Shown one piece after another: positions 1 through 10,235 of a stretch of 64,000 nt of DNA. The notes under the pieces are model-generated. The model searched no databases and had not been told where the DNA came from. It saw only the letters and a program-made list of their open reading frames with translations. The stretch's first letter is position 1. Each line of letters starts with the position of its first letter. The stretch spans positions 12,777,001 to 12,841,000 of the forward strand of contig OZ005612.1 of the NCBI GenBank assembly GCA_963930655.1. Reading direction: 5' to 3'. This DNA comes from Myrica gale. Lineage: Eukaryota > Streptophyta > Magnoliopsida > Fagales > Myricaceae. The translations under genes and the position numbers were made by a program.

Positions 1-2844
1 TCGCCGCTGTCTCATGTTCAGCTCTTTCTGGGTGTTAAAATACTTAAGACTCTTATGATCGGTGAATATCTCACATTTAACCCCATACAAATAATGTCTC
101 CATATTTTTAACGCATAGACTACAGCAGCTAACTCTAAGTCATGCGTGGGATAATTAATCTCGTGAGGCCTCAGTTGCCTAGAAGCATAAGCTATTACCC
201 TTTTGTCTTGCATCAAAACACAACCTAAACCTTGCTTCGATGCGTCGCTATAGATTTCATACTCTCCATATTCCGAGGGTAGTGCTAATACTGGAGCAGT
301 AACTAAATTGGCCTTTAACTCTTGGAAGCTCCACTCACACTCATGGGTCCATTCAAATTTGACATTCTTCTTCGTTAGAGACGTCAAAGGCTTGGCCATC
401 TTTGAGAATCCCTTGATAAACCTCCGATAGTACCCTGCTAATCCCAGAAAACTTCTTACTTCCTTCACATTCGTAGGCCTCGGCCACTTGAATATAGCAG
501 CTACCTTTCCGGGATCCACGGCAATCCCTTCTCCGGACACTACATGCCCCAAAAAGCGAACTTGTTCCAACCAAAACTCACATTTGGAAAACTTGGCAAA
601 CAACTTCTTCTCCCTAAGAATCTGTAGAACAATCCTTAAATGCTTCTCATGTTCCTCCTTATTCCGTGAGTAAATCAGTATGTCATCAATAAAGACAACC
701 ACAAACTTATCTAAGAATTCCTGAAACACCCTATTCATCAAATCCATAAATGCGGCTGGAGCATTGGTTAGCCCAAAAGGCATCACCATAAATTCGTAAT
801 GGCCATATCGCGTTCGAAATGCCGTCTTCGGTATGTCCTCCCCCTTCACCTTCAACTGGTGATATCCCGATCTCAAATCAATCTTCGAGAATGCCTGTGC
901 CCCTTGCAATTGATCAAATAGATCATCAATGCGAGGCAACGGGTATCTATTCTTGATAGTCACCTTATTCAACTCCCTGTAATCAATGCACATCCTGAGG
1001 CTTCCATCTTTCTTCTTTACGAACAAGATCGGAGCTCCCCAAGGTGACACACTCGGCCGAATGAACCCTTTATCCAATAGATCCTCCAGCTGAATCTTCA
1101 ATTCCTTCAACTCTGCTGGTGCCATTCTATACGGTGCTTTAGAAATTGGAGTTGTCCCTGGTTCTAAATCGATGCCAAACTCCACTTCCCTATCAGGAGG
1201 TAATCCGGGTAATTCTTCCGGAAACACATCAGGAAATTCGTTCACTATAGGGGTTTGCTCTACCGTAGCAGTCTCTCTCTGCATTTCATTTGCCCAAACT
1301 AAGAACCCCTCACTTCCTCCTTGCAACCATTTCTTGGCTTGCATGGCTGAAATGATCGCCGGTCTTCGTTCCACCTTTCTCATGCCTACAAAACAACAAT
1401 CCGGTCTCCCCTCCTTTTGGAACACGACCTTCTTCTCGTAACATTTTATGCTAGCACCGTGTGTTGCCAACCAATCCATACCTAAAATGAGGTCGAACCC
1501 TCCCATTTCCATCACTATCAGGTTAGCCGGCATAATTTGCCCCTCAACTTCTATCGGGAAATTTTTCACTATTCGATCGCAATTGATCCTCCCACCAGTA
1601 GGTGTTGATACTACTACATGACATCCTAATGGCTCATGCTTTAAATCTCTTGCCTTACAATATGCCGATGCTATGAATGAATGTGTGGCCCCTGAATCAA
1701 ATAATACAAGGGTTTCTCCCTGTGGCAAGGGCAACTTACCCGTTACTACTCTGGTTTGGTCCTCCGCATCCCTCGGGGTCAGAGCATATAGTCTTGCTTG
1801 AGTTGGACCGCTTTGCCTCCTCGAATTGTCTTGCGGTGCGGGTTGGGATGCTTGGCTTGAATTACTTTTTGCCCTACAATCTCGGGCAATGTGACCTGGC
1901 TTCCCGCACTGGAAGCATACTCCCTGCCTACACTCTCCGGGATGCTTCTTGCCACATTTGTTGCATATTGGGAATTGATTCCCTCCTGCAATCTGACTTC
2001 CTCCAGGTCTCTGGTTCTGGGCTCCACCAGGTCTCTGATTCTGGCCCCGTGATAAACCCTGCTTGCTTTTCTTCCAGGGTGCCTGTGACGTTTCCAGCTT
2101 GGGAGGAGCCTTCCTCTTTTGCTGGTCGTAAAATGTTGCTGTCCTCTGCAGACCTCTTTCCACAATCACTGCCCGTTCTATGACTTCTGCCAACGTCTTC
2201 AAGTTATGGGCCATAACTCTGTCAAAGATTCGGGGATGAAGTCCCTCTTCAAACTTCCTGGCTTTCCTCTCCTCATCTGGTACTAAATACGGAGCAAACC
2301 TCACCAACTCCATGAATCGACCAGAGTATTGATCAACAGTCATTGATCCCTGAGTTAAGTTGGCAAAATCTCTCGCTTTTGCTTCCCGCGTCGTCCTTGG
2401 AAAATAGCGGTCCAGGAATTCTTGTTGAAACCTCTCCCAGATTATGGGTTGTTCTCCCAATTCTTGGTTCAGTAGGAGCTTCTTGGATAGCCACCACCTC
2501 TTGGCATCTCCCTGTAGCTTGAAGGTAGCAAAGCTCACTCTCTGGGAGTCTGTACACCCCATGACTTCCAGCAACTCTTTCATCTCTAGAAGCCAGTTTT
2601 CTGCTAGAACGGCATCTCCTCTACCGTTATATACCGGCGGGTGTTGGCGGTTAAACTGGTCAAAGGTGCATCCTTCAGGGCGATCTCGAGCCCCTTGCAC
2701 ATTTGCCCCTTGCACATTTGCCCCTTGCTGCACTTGTTCAGCGATGAGCTGAGCCATGTGCCTTAAAACATTATTGGTAGAGACACCTGATTCTTCGGGC
2801 TCCTCCTCCGTGTTTCTATTCCTGGGTTGTTTCCTAGGTGGCAT
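1..2844 (-). CDS. Ty3/gypsy (Tekay/Del-like chromovirus) gag-pol polyprotein, 5' part, open to window edge
   Basis: Reading the minus strand from the ATG at 2844-2842 gives 948 codons with no stop, running off the window at base 1. Gag occupies about residues 1-300. A CCHC zinc knuckle ([14 protein letters not shown]) lies at residues 310-323. The aspartic protease motif FDSGATHSF has its Asp near residue 383. Reverse transcriptase shows [10 protein letters not shown] (Asp ~656) and the FIDD active site (Asp ~720-721). RNase H begins at about residue 860, with YSDAS (Asp ~867) and TDHKSLKYF (Asp ~929). The polyprotein makes the virus-like particle, cleaves itself and copies element RNA into DNA; integrase would lie left of the window. 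The primer site and 5' LTR follow on the right in the expected order. Gag has a short in-frame repeat (GANVQ twice, ~residues 50-60). All visible catalytic residues are present, so the element may be young. The Tekay/Del assignment is inferred from its close likeness to the right-hand element, the primer and the long LTR. Confidence 0.95.
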   Translation of the reverse strand, partial: MPPRKQPRNRNTEEEPEESGVSTNNVLRHMAQLIAEQVQQGANVQGANVQGARDRPEGCTFDQFNRQHPPVYNGRGDAVLAENWLLEMKELLEVMGCTDSQRVSFATFKLQGDAKRWWLSKKLLLNQELGEQPIIWERFQQEFLDRYFPRTTREAKARDFANLTQGSMTVDQYSGRFMELVRFAPYLVPDEERKARKFEEGLHPRIFDRVMAHNLKTLAEVIERAVIVERGLQRTATFYDQQKRKAPPKLETSQAPWKKSKQGLSRGQNQRPGGAQNQRPGGSQIAGGNQFPICNKCGKKHPGECRQGVCFQCGKPGHIARDCRAKSNSSQASQPAPQDNSRRQSGPTQARLYALTPRDAEDQTRVVTGKLPLPQGETLVLFDSGATHSFIASAYCKARDLKHEPLGCHVVVSTPTGGRINCDRIVKNFPIEVEGQIMPANLIVMEMGGFDLILGMDWLATHGASIKCYEKKVVFQKEGRPDCCFVGMRKVERRPAIISAMQAKKWLQGGSEGFLVWANEMQRETATVEQTPIVNEFPDVFPEELPGLPPDREVEFGIDLEPGTTPISKAPYRMAPAELKELKIQLEDLLDKGFIRPSVSPWGAPILFVKKKDGSLRMCIDYRELNKVTIKNRYPLPRIDDLFDQLQGAQAFSKIDLRSGYHQLKVKGEDIPKTAFRTRYGHYEFMVMPFGLTNAPAAFMDLMNRVFQEFLDKFVVVFIDDILIYSRNKEEHEKHLRIVLQILREKKLFAKFSKCEFWLEQVRFLGHVVSGEGIAVDPGKVAAIFKWPRPTNVKEVRSFLGLAGYYRRFIKGFSKMAKPLTSLTKKNVKFEWTHECEWSFQELKANLVTAPVLALPSEYGEYEIYSDASKQGLGCVLMQDKRVIAYASRQLRPHEINYPTHDLELAAVVYALKIWRHYLYGVKCEIFTDHKSLKYFNTQKELNMRQRR

Positions 2845-2973
2845 CCTGCACTATATCGTCATCACTACATAAGTATCCTAACAACTAGTTGATGCATGAG
2901 ATTTCTAGCATATAGCATACTCGAAATCCAAATAGGCGAGTAGCAAATCTTAAGTTCACTAAACTCCTAAATT

Positions 2974-2985
2974 CCTCTGATACCA
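2974..2985 (-). other. Primer binding site for initiator Met-tRNA
   Basis: On the minus strand TGGTATCAGAGG lies six bases after the end of the 5' LTR (2992). TGGTATCAGAG is the usual plant retrotransposon primer site, complementary to the 3' end of initiator tRNA-Met. It fixes both the LTR end and the direction of the element. An untranslated leader of about 130 bases (2845-2973) separates it from the gag ATG. Confidence 0.9.
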
Positions 2986-3416
2986 CTAAACTGTCACGCC
3001 CCGAACGCTAGCTAAACGAGGCTAATGACAGCCGCGAGCATTCCCGGCATGGGACGCTCCAGCGTACTTACTACTATACTTGCAGCGGAAAAGACGTTGA
3101 TGCTTCAATGTTAAAAAGAAGCCTTATAATGCTAGCGTATAACGTGCATAAGAACATACTTTCCATTGATAACTCAAGGTTGTTAAACATATTCTCAAAA
3201 TATCAACCAGTTTAAAACATTAACTAACTAAGCCAAATGAAACCCATGACCACCACATCACGGTGGCTCATGCCGGCTTTTACAAAAATTAGCTAAATCT
3301 TTCCTAACGTTAGCAAACAAGAGAGACATTTCATCAACCCTTCTCCTAGGGTTCAAGGTCCTCTTCTTAAGATTCCACCCCTGTAACATCATCTGGAATG
3401 ATACAATTTAAAACTG

Positions 3417-3432
3417 TGAGTCGAAAGACTCA
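3417..3432 (-). other. Small conserved LTR hairpin TGAGTC/GACTCA, copy 1
   Basis: A perfect 6-bp stem TGAGTC-GAAA-GACTCA. The same hairpin lies at 12450-12465, and with a longer loop at 63766-63782, always shortly before the conserved ATCATTCCAG-like stretch (sense). The half-site GACTCA also resembles a bZIP (GCN4-type) site. Confidence 0.75.
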
Positions 3433-3806
3433 GTAAGGAATTATAGCTAAAACATGGGTTGAAATTGTAAGCATGCACTTGAACTTGAAATCATCATGAA
3501 CTTAAAATCATAATGAACTTAAAATCATAAACATGCACTTGAACTTGAAATCATCATGAACTTGAAATCATAATGAACTTAAAATAATCATGAACTTAAA
3601 CATAATGTAGTTCACGTACTTGAACTTGAAATATCATGTAAACGTATGTAATTCATGCATGATCATGAATTTTGATGCACGTGTATGCCTCATGATTGCA
3701 TATGCACATGCACTTGCTCTTGAAAACTTCACTATTACTTATAAATCTCTTGCTTTTGGAAAATCTTTCCAATCCTTATCTTATGGGCTACTTAAGCTCC
3801 ACCTAC

Positions 3807-4068
3807 CCCTGACATCAGGGTTGTGCGTTCCCGTAGGAACAGTCCCTTATTTCCCTTAGGGACCTTACATATGGTCGAGCTAGCTCACCTTCTCTCATTC
3901 GTCCTTCAGTGGCTAGACACGACCCTTGAGGTTCACACCTTCTTGCAAGCATCCTTCAGTGTGATTGCACTTACCTCATGGACTACCCATCCTTCTTGCA
4001 AGCATCCTTCGGTATGGGTGTCCTAGGTGACATCCATCCTTCACGTAAACGTCCTTCGGAAATGGATG
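3807..4068 (-). other. Conserved multi-stem-loop domain of the LTR, copy 1
   Basis: Consecutive inverted repeats on the plus strand are: 3807-3820 (CCCTGA/TCAGGG), 3827-3840 (GTTCC/GGAAC, loop TACG in sense), 3861-3876 (GACC/GGTC), 3880-3916 (CTAGC-CAC with a bulge), 3933-3964 (TCACAC/GTGTGA), 3985-4019 (ACCCAT/ATGGGT) and 4031-4068 (CATCCAT/ATGGATG). The last four have loops of one design (CTTC...CCTTC). The same series is seen at 12705-12966 and, with one unit missing, at 63287-63494. It lies in the transcribed part of the LTR. Confidence 0.8.
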
Positions 4069-5602
4069 CACCTTCTTGACTTGGTACGGTACCGACCGAC
4101 TTGGGTTCGTTAATTAACTTGTCATAAAACTTGTCATAAAGTAGCATAAAAATGGTACTTTCTTTTGCATAAAATGTCTCATTTCTCATGAGGAAAATGA
4201 ATGCAAATGATCATGATGCATTCATGTCGTGCTTGGTAATGTCATGCTTGATATGCTTATTCATGAATATTCTTCATGCAGTGTATCATTCCAGTTTGTA
4301 AAGATTTTCACTTACCTTAGGCTTGCTTGAGTATCGAGTGTCTCGTTACCTACAATGAACCGTACTATTGTCATTCATAGGTTCACTAAACGTATATAGT
4401 AATCAATACATTACTCACACGAATCTGTTTTAATAGACCCTCACACTAATTTTTCATACCATAACATATTCGTCATACCTCTAATTCACATGCAAGTTAT
4501 CTTAAAACGCTCTCTTTCTTAACTTGAAACAAATTCCAAGACCAACCCCGTAAAATTGGACTAAAATATCAAGAGATAACCACCAATGCAACAAAACACA
4601 CTTTCTATTCCAGCCTTGAAATCTGCATATGTAACTCCAGAAATCACAACAATCTCCAACAACCAAAATCCGAATCTCTACATGTCACAACCAACATCCA
4701 AGGCTAACTTAACATCTCATAACAACAACTATACTCTCACCTTCCTCCCGCTTACAACTTCAACTCGAAGTTTACAACCAAATCATGGTTCCATAATTAT
4801 CAAGTTAACACCATTGCATGTACCCATTTCTCTTGGGCTGTTTACCAAACACCTAGTGTGCGTTATTGGTCCTCTTGCCTATTTTCCCAGATCTGAACAT
4901 ATCCCTAACACTTAGGGCTTTGTGGTTCTCAATATCACTAGCATACATACACAATCTAATGCATCAAACCCTAGATTCGGCCATACTTGCTCAACTTAGG
5001 TTTCAATCCCCTCTTAGGCCTTTTATCAAACACCTAGAGCACATAACCAATTTCTCTTGAACCCTCATTTCAGATCTAGTCATTTTTCCACATGTTCTCA
5101 TGTAAAAATCTATGCTACACTTACAAGATCTACCTTGAACATACCTAGATCCACACTAAACATCCATGAATCACAAGGAGAACACTACTTAGACAAATTA
5201 CCAACAAATCACAACCAACCAACAAAAGAAAACAAGAACATCACCAACCACAACTAACCAACAAGAGGAAACAAGAAGAGAATAGAGAGAGAGAGAGAGA
5301 GAGAGTAGCACGATTTTCGGCCAGCAAGGATTTACCTCGCTTCTCTCCTCTTCCTCCTTCTTTTCTTCTCCTTCTTCTTCTCCTTCTTCCTCTCCTTCTT
5401 CCTTCTTCTTCTTTCGGGTGGGTGACTTAGGGCAAGGGAAAATGAAAAGGCTGAAGAGAGGGGAAAAATGAAGTGTTCGGCAAAGGGGGAGAGAGTAATA
5501 GGCGTGAAAATGGTTGGGGAAAAGACAAGTTTGCCCTCCCCCTACTTCATAAATTTCAACTCGCGTATTTTAAACCGGTAAAATTCCGGAATGTAGTTAT
5601 AT

Positions 5603-6045
5603 GTGTCGACACCATCACTCAAGGTGTCGACACTTACAACATATTTAGTAAGATGTGTCGACACCATCACTCAAGGTGTCGACACTTCCAACACTTAGCC
5701 ATAGTGGGAAAAATGTAAACTCTCGGGTTTCAATTAGATGTGTCGACACCATCACTCAAGGTGTCGACACTTCCATCACTTGGTCAAAATCCACGGGAGT
5801 TCTGGAAAAAGGCGAACTCTCGGGTTTCAGTTGGATGTGTCGACACCATCACTCAAGGTGTCGACACTTCCAACACTTAGTAAAAATCACTCTAGTTCCG
5901 GAAAGATATAAACGCTCGGGTATCAGTCTAATGTGTCGACACTATGACTCAAAGTGTCGACACTTACAACACTTAGTCAAAATTCACTTTGGTCTCCAGG
6001 AAAAGGTAAACTTTCGGGTGTTAGTATAATGTGTCGACACTTACC
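5603..6045. repeat. Tandem array of GTCGAC-centred hairpins in the LTR
   Basis: Units of roughly 50-100 bases each hold an 11-bp inverted repeat, GTGTCGACACC and GGTGTCGACAC, around the 9-nt loop ATCACTCAA. Perfect copies are at 5603-5633, 5655-5685, 5740-5770 and 5837-5867, a mutated one begins near 5935, and a single arm lies near 6032. Each arm is itself a 10-bp palindrome. Spacers are also repeated (ACTCTCGGGTTTCA-like). The array lies 150-600 bases downstream of the TATA box in the sense direction, hence in the RNA leader. Confidence 0.9.
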
Positions 6046-6198
6046 TCAAAATCACCAATTAAAACATACCTACATCCTGAGGAAAATCTTCACTAATCTT
6101 TTTCCTCCTCTTTCTCCAACTTCACTTCACTCTTTATGTCAAGATTAAGCTCACAAAAATTCAGATCTGAATGGTGTAGGCTTTGAATGGGCGACCAC

Positions 6199-6214
6199 CC
6201 TCCTATTTATAGGA
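6199..6214 (-). promoter_or_regulatory. LTR TATA box
   Basis: Minus strand CCTATAAATAGG lies about 735 bases into the LTR. The same box stands at the matching place in the LTR at 59200-59211. Transcription would start some 30 bases downstream, so about 3 kb of LTR is transcribed as leader. Confidence 0.75.
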
Positions 6215-6965
6215 AATCTTGATTCATCACAACGCGACACATGTCTAGGCTAGTTCCAGTGACTCAAAAGGCTACTTCCACCATGTGATGACACCCAACC
6301 ACCTTAAGTAGCTGCTCGGCACACCTATGGTCGGAATTCAGCCTATAGCTTAGGTTAATCACCACCTAAGTACACCGGTGGTTGACACCTCAAGCTACCT
6401 AAGTCCTAGCCTTCTGTGTCGTGCTTCTTGCATCGATTTGTCGTGCTTCTAGCTTTGATTTGTCGTGCTACCTAGCCTTTATAAGTGTCACTCTCTAGGG
6501 CAGCCGAATTTCTATTGCTTAATGACTAAGTTTTTCTAATTGTTTCACTAATCGTCCGATAATCACAAATCAATCTAGTTGTTTCCAAAAAAAACGTCCT
6601 ACTTGCTTCCGAAAGATAAAAGAATAAAAATCAGAACCATAACCTCGTGGATGATCCTCAATCATATTAAAAGAATAAAAATCATATAGTTTGATTTTCG
6701 AGACAAAAACGTCCTACCTGCTTAAAAATTTTTATTGATCCAATACGAGCTCCTCAACATTCTGAACAATAACCTAGTTGCACTTGAACTCCAAATCTCA
6801 CTTAATCATGTCCTAATCAAGGTTTCAAACTGAGCATCACAAGTGCTAAAAATCTCTCTTGGTCATTAAATATCTCATATCAATCTCGTACTACTACTCA
6901 GTATATAAAACCAAATGCATGTGATGTTTTAAAAGCTCACGGTATGACATACTCAGGGTGGGAAA

Positions 6966-7223
6966 ACTCGAGTATCGATACAAAATAGTTACTTTGCACT
7001 GCTTAATGGCTATGGCCAGATTCAAGAGCACCGGGCAGCTATAGAGTATCAACAATTAGCAGCAATGGAGGCAAAGCCAGCGGAACATCAGCAAGTACTT
7101 GTTGAGCAATTCCCATTATTTGTAGAGCAACGTCCGAGCAGTGTGCTTCAACTTGCCACCATGCCTCCTCACATTATTCAGCTATATCATCTTCAACTTG
7201 CTCAGCCCAATCTTCCAGATTGA
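6966..7223 (+). pseudogene. Gln/Pro-rich coding remnant, family not recognised
   Basis: An open frame of about 85 codons ends with TGA at 7221-7223. It is rich in Gln, Glu and Ala, then in hydrophobic and Pro residues (HQQVLVEQFPLF, ATMPPHIIQLYHLQ). It has no credible start and begins just outside the LTR border at 6949, so its 5' part may have been cut off by that insertion. It may be a transposon ORF end or a host exon; the evidence is weak. Confidence 0.25.
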
Positions 7224-7590
7224 CGCTTGTTTATGGTTCCACAGAGTAGGGCATAACTCTTAATTTCAAAAACGCTAAGATAATTTGATGAATCAGTCGC
7301 GCGCGTTCTTTTTCAGTTTTGCTAAATCTTCTTAGTATCCCTCTTGATAATGTTATAACGTTGCAGATTGAAGCTTACGGAGAAGGGATCGATACAATTA
7401 GCTAGTACGAAGGAGGGTGTGATCGGCAATTTCTACTGGTTTGGATGTCTCCCTTGTATAGGAGATTCTACCGTAAGACAGCTTTTACGTACATCTCTGA
7501 ACCTACGTATTTCACTAGCTAATTAAGACATATATAGTTTGGTAATTACTTGTGTGTCCTGTTAAAGTAACTCTTTGTCCATTTGAACCT
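7224..7590. other. Stretch without recognisable features
   Basis: No domain or repeat is visible. It may be the 3' untranslated region of the remnant ending at 7223. Confidence 0.5.
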
Positions 7591-7740
7591 CACGATGGGT
7601 GCGTGTCCCAATAACCCCGTCCCAAAAGTTTTTTTTAGGACGGAAAAATCAAGACCTTTTGGGATAGATTGGGACTGTCACGATGGGTGTACGATCCTGA
7701 TAATCCCGTCCCAAAAGTAGTTTTAGGACGGAAAAATCAG
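7591..7740. repeat. Direct repeat pair, GGGACGG-type transposon-end sequence
   Basis: 7591-7651 and 7679-7740 are two diverged copies: CACGATGGGTG, then CCCGTCCCAAAAGT and TTTTAGGACGGAAAAATC. Related words (GGGACGGGAAAATCAGTTTGTCCC) recur at 11875-11900. Such repeats are typical of the subterminal parts of non-autonomous CACTA or similar DNA transposons. No terminal inverted repeat or target duplication could be fixed. Confidence 0.45.
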
Positions 7741-8660
7741 TTCGTCCCTTAAAGTAGTTTTTTAATACGACTTTTTCTTCATCCCGAAAAGGATGTACTC
7801 TTCGAAAGGCATCAAATGGAGTCGCGTAATAATTTTTCCGTCCCATAAACTATAGTTTGAACTCCATACAGGATGCGTCATTTGTTTTTGCAATGCAATC
7901 TGGATTTTTGTTCTTTTTAGTCCAAACGATAATTAAAAGGATCAACGCTATTTGTTCAATATCATTATGTCACATTCAAATGGTATGTTACAATCGCGTT
8001 CTTTAACATTAGCATTTGTTGAAAAGGATTCGAAGATCTTCAAAGTTGCAGCGGAATGTGGATCATTAAAATCAGAGTAGCCCAAGCGTGGTGCCTACTT
8101 TGGATTTACGCACACAGTTCTTGAGAGATAGTTTTAGATAGAGAAATTGTTGAGAGAGAGTTTCTCACATTGTCTTATTCTCTATTTCTCAAATGAAATT
8201 TTTGAGCTATTTATAATGGCTTGCTCAAAGTTTTAACTGTACTTGTGTGTCGGATCCTTAGGTACCATAAATCTCGGCCACGAGATCATCAAGAAAAACT
8301 TTTTTTCATTAACTCTCTTATATTCTATATTCGAATTTATGAGGTTCTATAAATTGTGATCATGTCTATTAACATATCACAATTGACCCTTGAGATAATG
8401 AAATTACTTTTGTGAAATCCTTTTTGTCAACAATTATATGTTTATTTATTCTTTCACATATTATATTTCACATGAGCTAATAGGATCAAAATAATATCAC
8501 CGTTTAAATCCATAGCTCATATGATTCTTAATTCTCAGTTTGTACCCAGTTGAACTCCGAAAATGTTTCAAAAAATAATTTTTTTCAAATAAATATATAC
8601 ATAAATAGATATATTTTTCACAAAAAATCGTTGTGCAACATTTTTTATTTATTTATTTTT
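7741..8660. other. AT-rich intergenic stretch
   Basis: No coding domain recognised. It holds an LTR-like patch around 8140-8500 (GAGAGAG followed by TATTTATAATGG) but no ends could be paired. Confidence 0.5.
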
Positions 8661-8662
8661 TC

Positions 8663-9330
8663 TAGGCAAGGAAGGGGAGGAGGACCCGTACAAACACCCC
8701 AAACAACCACCAGAAACCAGAAATGAAAAGAAAAGAAAAGAAAACCTTGGAAAAAACACGTTAGCCAAGGAAGGGCCGCCGCAATAGACGGTTAACACCA
8801 CTCCAAGAAACACAGTTCTGGGAGTCATCCGCTATGGGCAGCAACCAAGGGTCAAAGCCAATATAGGGAAGGGGAGGTGGCAGATTTGGAAGTGGTGTAG
8901 CTAGGCAACACTACAGATTTCGGCGACTGAAAAAGAGGCTCCCGAGAAAAGCGGGCAGAAACTCCAGATGGCGCTAGATATATGCATGCAAGGGATAGCC
9001 ACATGCCATCAATGACAGCGCGTGAAAATCATGCGCCTAGAAGAGTGCCAGATTTGAGGTTTGTAAAGCCGGAGGGAGGAGGCATTAACAGAGGTTGGCC
9101 ACCTGGAGGGGTAGATCTGAACAACTCCTAACAAAATAGCAAGCCCACAAAAGCAGAAAGAAAAAGTTGAGAGAGGGAAGGGGTGACAGGTGAGGGAACC
9201 AAGAGAAGAGAAAGGGAAAGAGGAGGGGGAGAGGGGGAAAGGAGTCGAAGCTTTTGCCACCTAGAGACGCTGGCGAGAAGGGGAGATCCAAGGCGCACAG
9301 GGAGAGAGAGATAAAATGGGGGACACTGCA
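8663..9330. other. GC- and purine-rich block, origin unknown
   Basis: Base composition changes abruptly from the AT-rich surroundings. On the minus strand it reads as CT-rich leader-like sequence. Three overlapping minus-strand frames of 68-83 codons exist here, but they overlap in different frames and look like composition artefacts. It could be a 5' region of a LINE or a captured host gene piece. It resembles in character, not clearly in sequence, the block at 26645-27172. Confidence 0.35.
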
Positions 9331-9559
9331 TCATTTTTTATTTGAGCCCAATATTATATAGACATAATGAATATAATGCCTCAACAAGAGACTGATGGAC
9401 TCCATTTTGAACAATTACACAAATTCACTTACTATGCACAAGACTCAACATTATCTACAATATTTGATCTGTGATGATCATCACCAAAACATTTAGTCAA
9501 ATCACAAACACACAACAAGCACATTTAGGCAACACTCCCTCAATTATAAGGACATGATT

Positions 9560-9772
9560 ACCTAATTGTGCTCAATACTATTCTCCACATTAATGATCAT
9601 TTCCATAGGATATTCATGTTTGATCTAGTTCAGTGCATTTACTCGTATAATGCACCCACTCATTTACTTAAGGTCACCACCTTAGCGACGACGTCCATCA
9701 TTCTATCTTATAGAAGCACAACAAGTATAAACCTATTTATACATCTTTATGTATCTCGGTCTAGAACACGGT
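9560..9772. repeat. Dispersed repeat, copy 1 (probable LTR fragment)
   Basis: Aligns in the same direction with 28790-29000: both run from AATTGTGCT through ATGCACCCACTC/TTGCACCCACTC and AGGCACAACGAGT-like words to CTCGGTCTAGAA/CTTGGTCTAGAA. Minus strand TATAAATAGG at about 9731-9740 looks like a TATA box, so a copia-type LTR fragment is plausible. Confidence 0.55.
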
Positions 9773-9775
9773 GAA

Positions 9776-10024
9776 AAATTATATTCTATAAATCAAAAAA
9801 TTATACTCTTTTTCTCTGATCCATTAACCATCGGCCAAATTTTTTGAAAATGATTAGCTTTGAGGGCATACTTCTAACAGTTATTTCGACCAATCGCCAT
9901 TGTGAGAGTCCGATTTGGGCAATTTTTGATAGATTGGGCATTTCTCTACGGCAATTGATCGTTTACTCTCTGATTCAATGGGTTAGTGGCAATCGAATGT
10001 TGACTTTTGTGATGAAATTTACTG
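9776..10024. other. No recognisable feature
   Basis: AT-rich; the short frame at 9844-10041 has no recognisable motif. Confidence 0.4.
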
Positions 10025-10235
10025 TCACAGAAGCTCAGTAGTGAGAAAAAAAAATTTCGTCACTAATGGTTTTTTTGGCAAAACTTGGGTTCCATCACGA
10101 AAAATATTAGTGACGCTCTTTGTTGACGGAATTTGTGACAAAAAAAATCATCACTAATACTTTTCGTGACGAAAAATTGACTTTCACTAAAAATAGTTTC
10201 ATCCCTAAAAGTCAATTTTTTTTGTAAAGCCACTT
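10025..10235. repeat. TCGTCAC-type subterminal repeats of a decayed CACTA-like element
   Basis: Words such as TTTCGTCACTAAT, GTGACGAAAAATTGAC and TCATCACTAATACTTTTCGTGACG alternate in both directions and end in CAATTTTTTTTGTAA, a damaged form of the TTTTTGTAGTG end of CACTA elements. No partner end was found. Confidence 0.4.

Larger units (their letters stand above)
2992..6949 (-). repeat. 5' LTR (3958 bp) of the minus-strand Tekay-like element
   Basis: On the minus strand the LTR starts TGTCATACCGTGAGC at 6949 and ends GGGGCGTGACA at 2992, that is TG...CA ends. The start matches the LTR at 58477, which follows a polypurine tract, and the end abuts the primer site. Its first ~800 bases (U3) align closely with 58477-59340. 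Its lower half aligns with 12024-15400 and with 63240-63800. It contains a TATA box, a hairpin array, a multi-hairpin domain and GA/CT-rich tracts (about 5285-5415). An LTR near 4 kb is long, but long LTRs are known in the Tekay/Del lineage. No long CDS inside it is credible. Confidence 0.88.

Noticed and set aside
1677..2183. 168-codon plus frame inside the left gag-pol
   Set aside because: Shadow on the strand opposite to the 948-codon gag-pol frame with clear zinc knuckle and protease motifs.
5603..6045. CRISPR-like regular repeats
   Set aside because: Repeats are long palindromes with repeated, not unique, spacers, inside a plant LTR; no cas genes.
9009..9334. Three overlapping minus frames (68-83 codons)
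   Set aside because: They overlap each other in different frames, with Pro/Leu/Ser-rich composition only.
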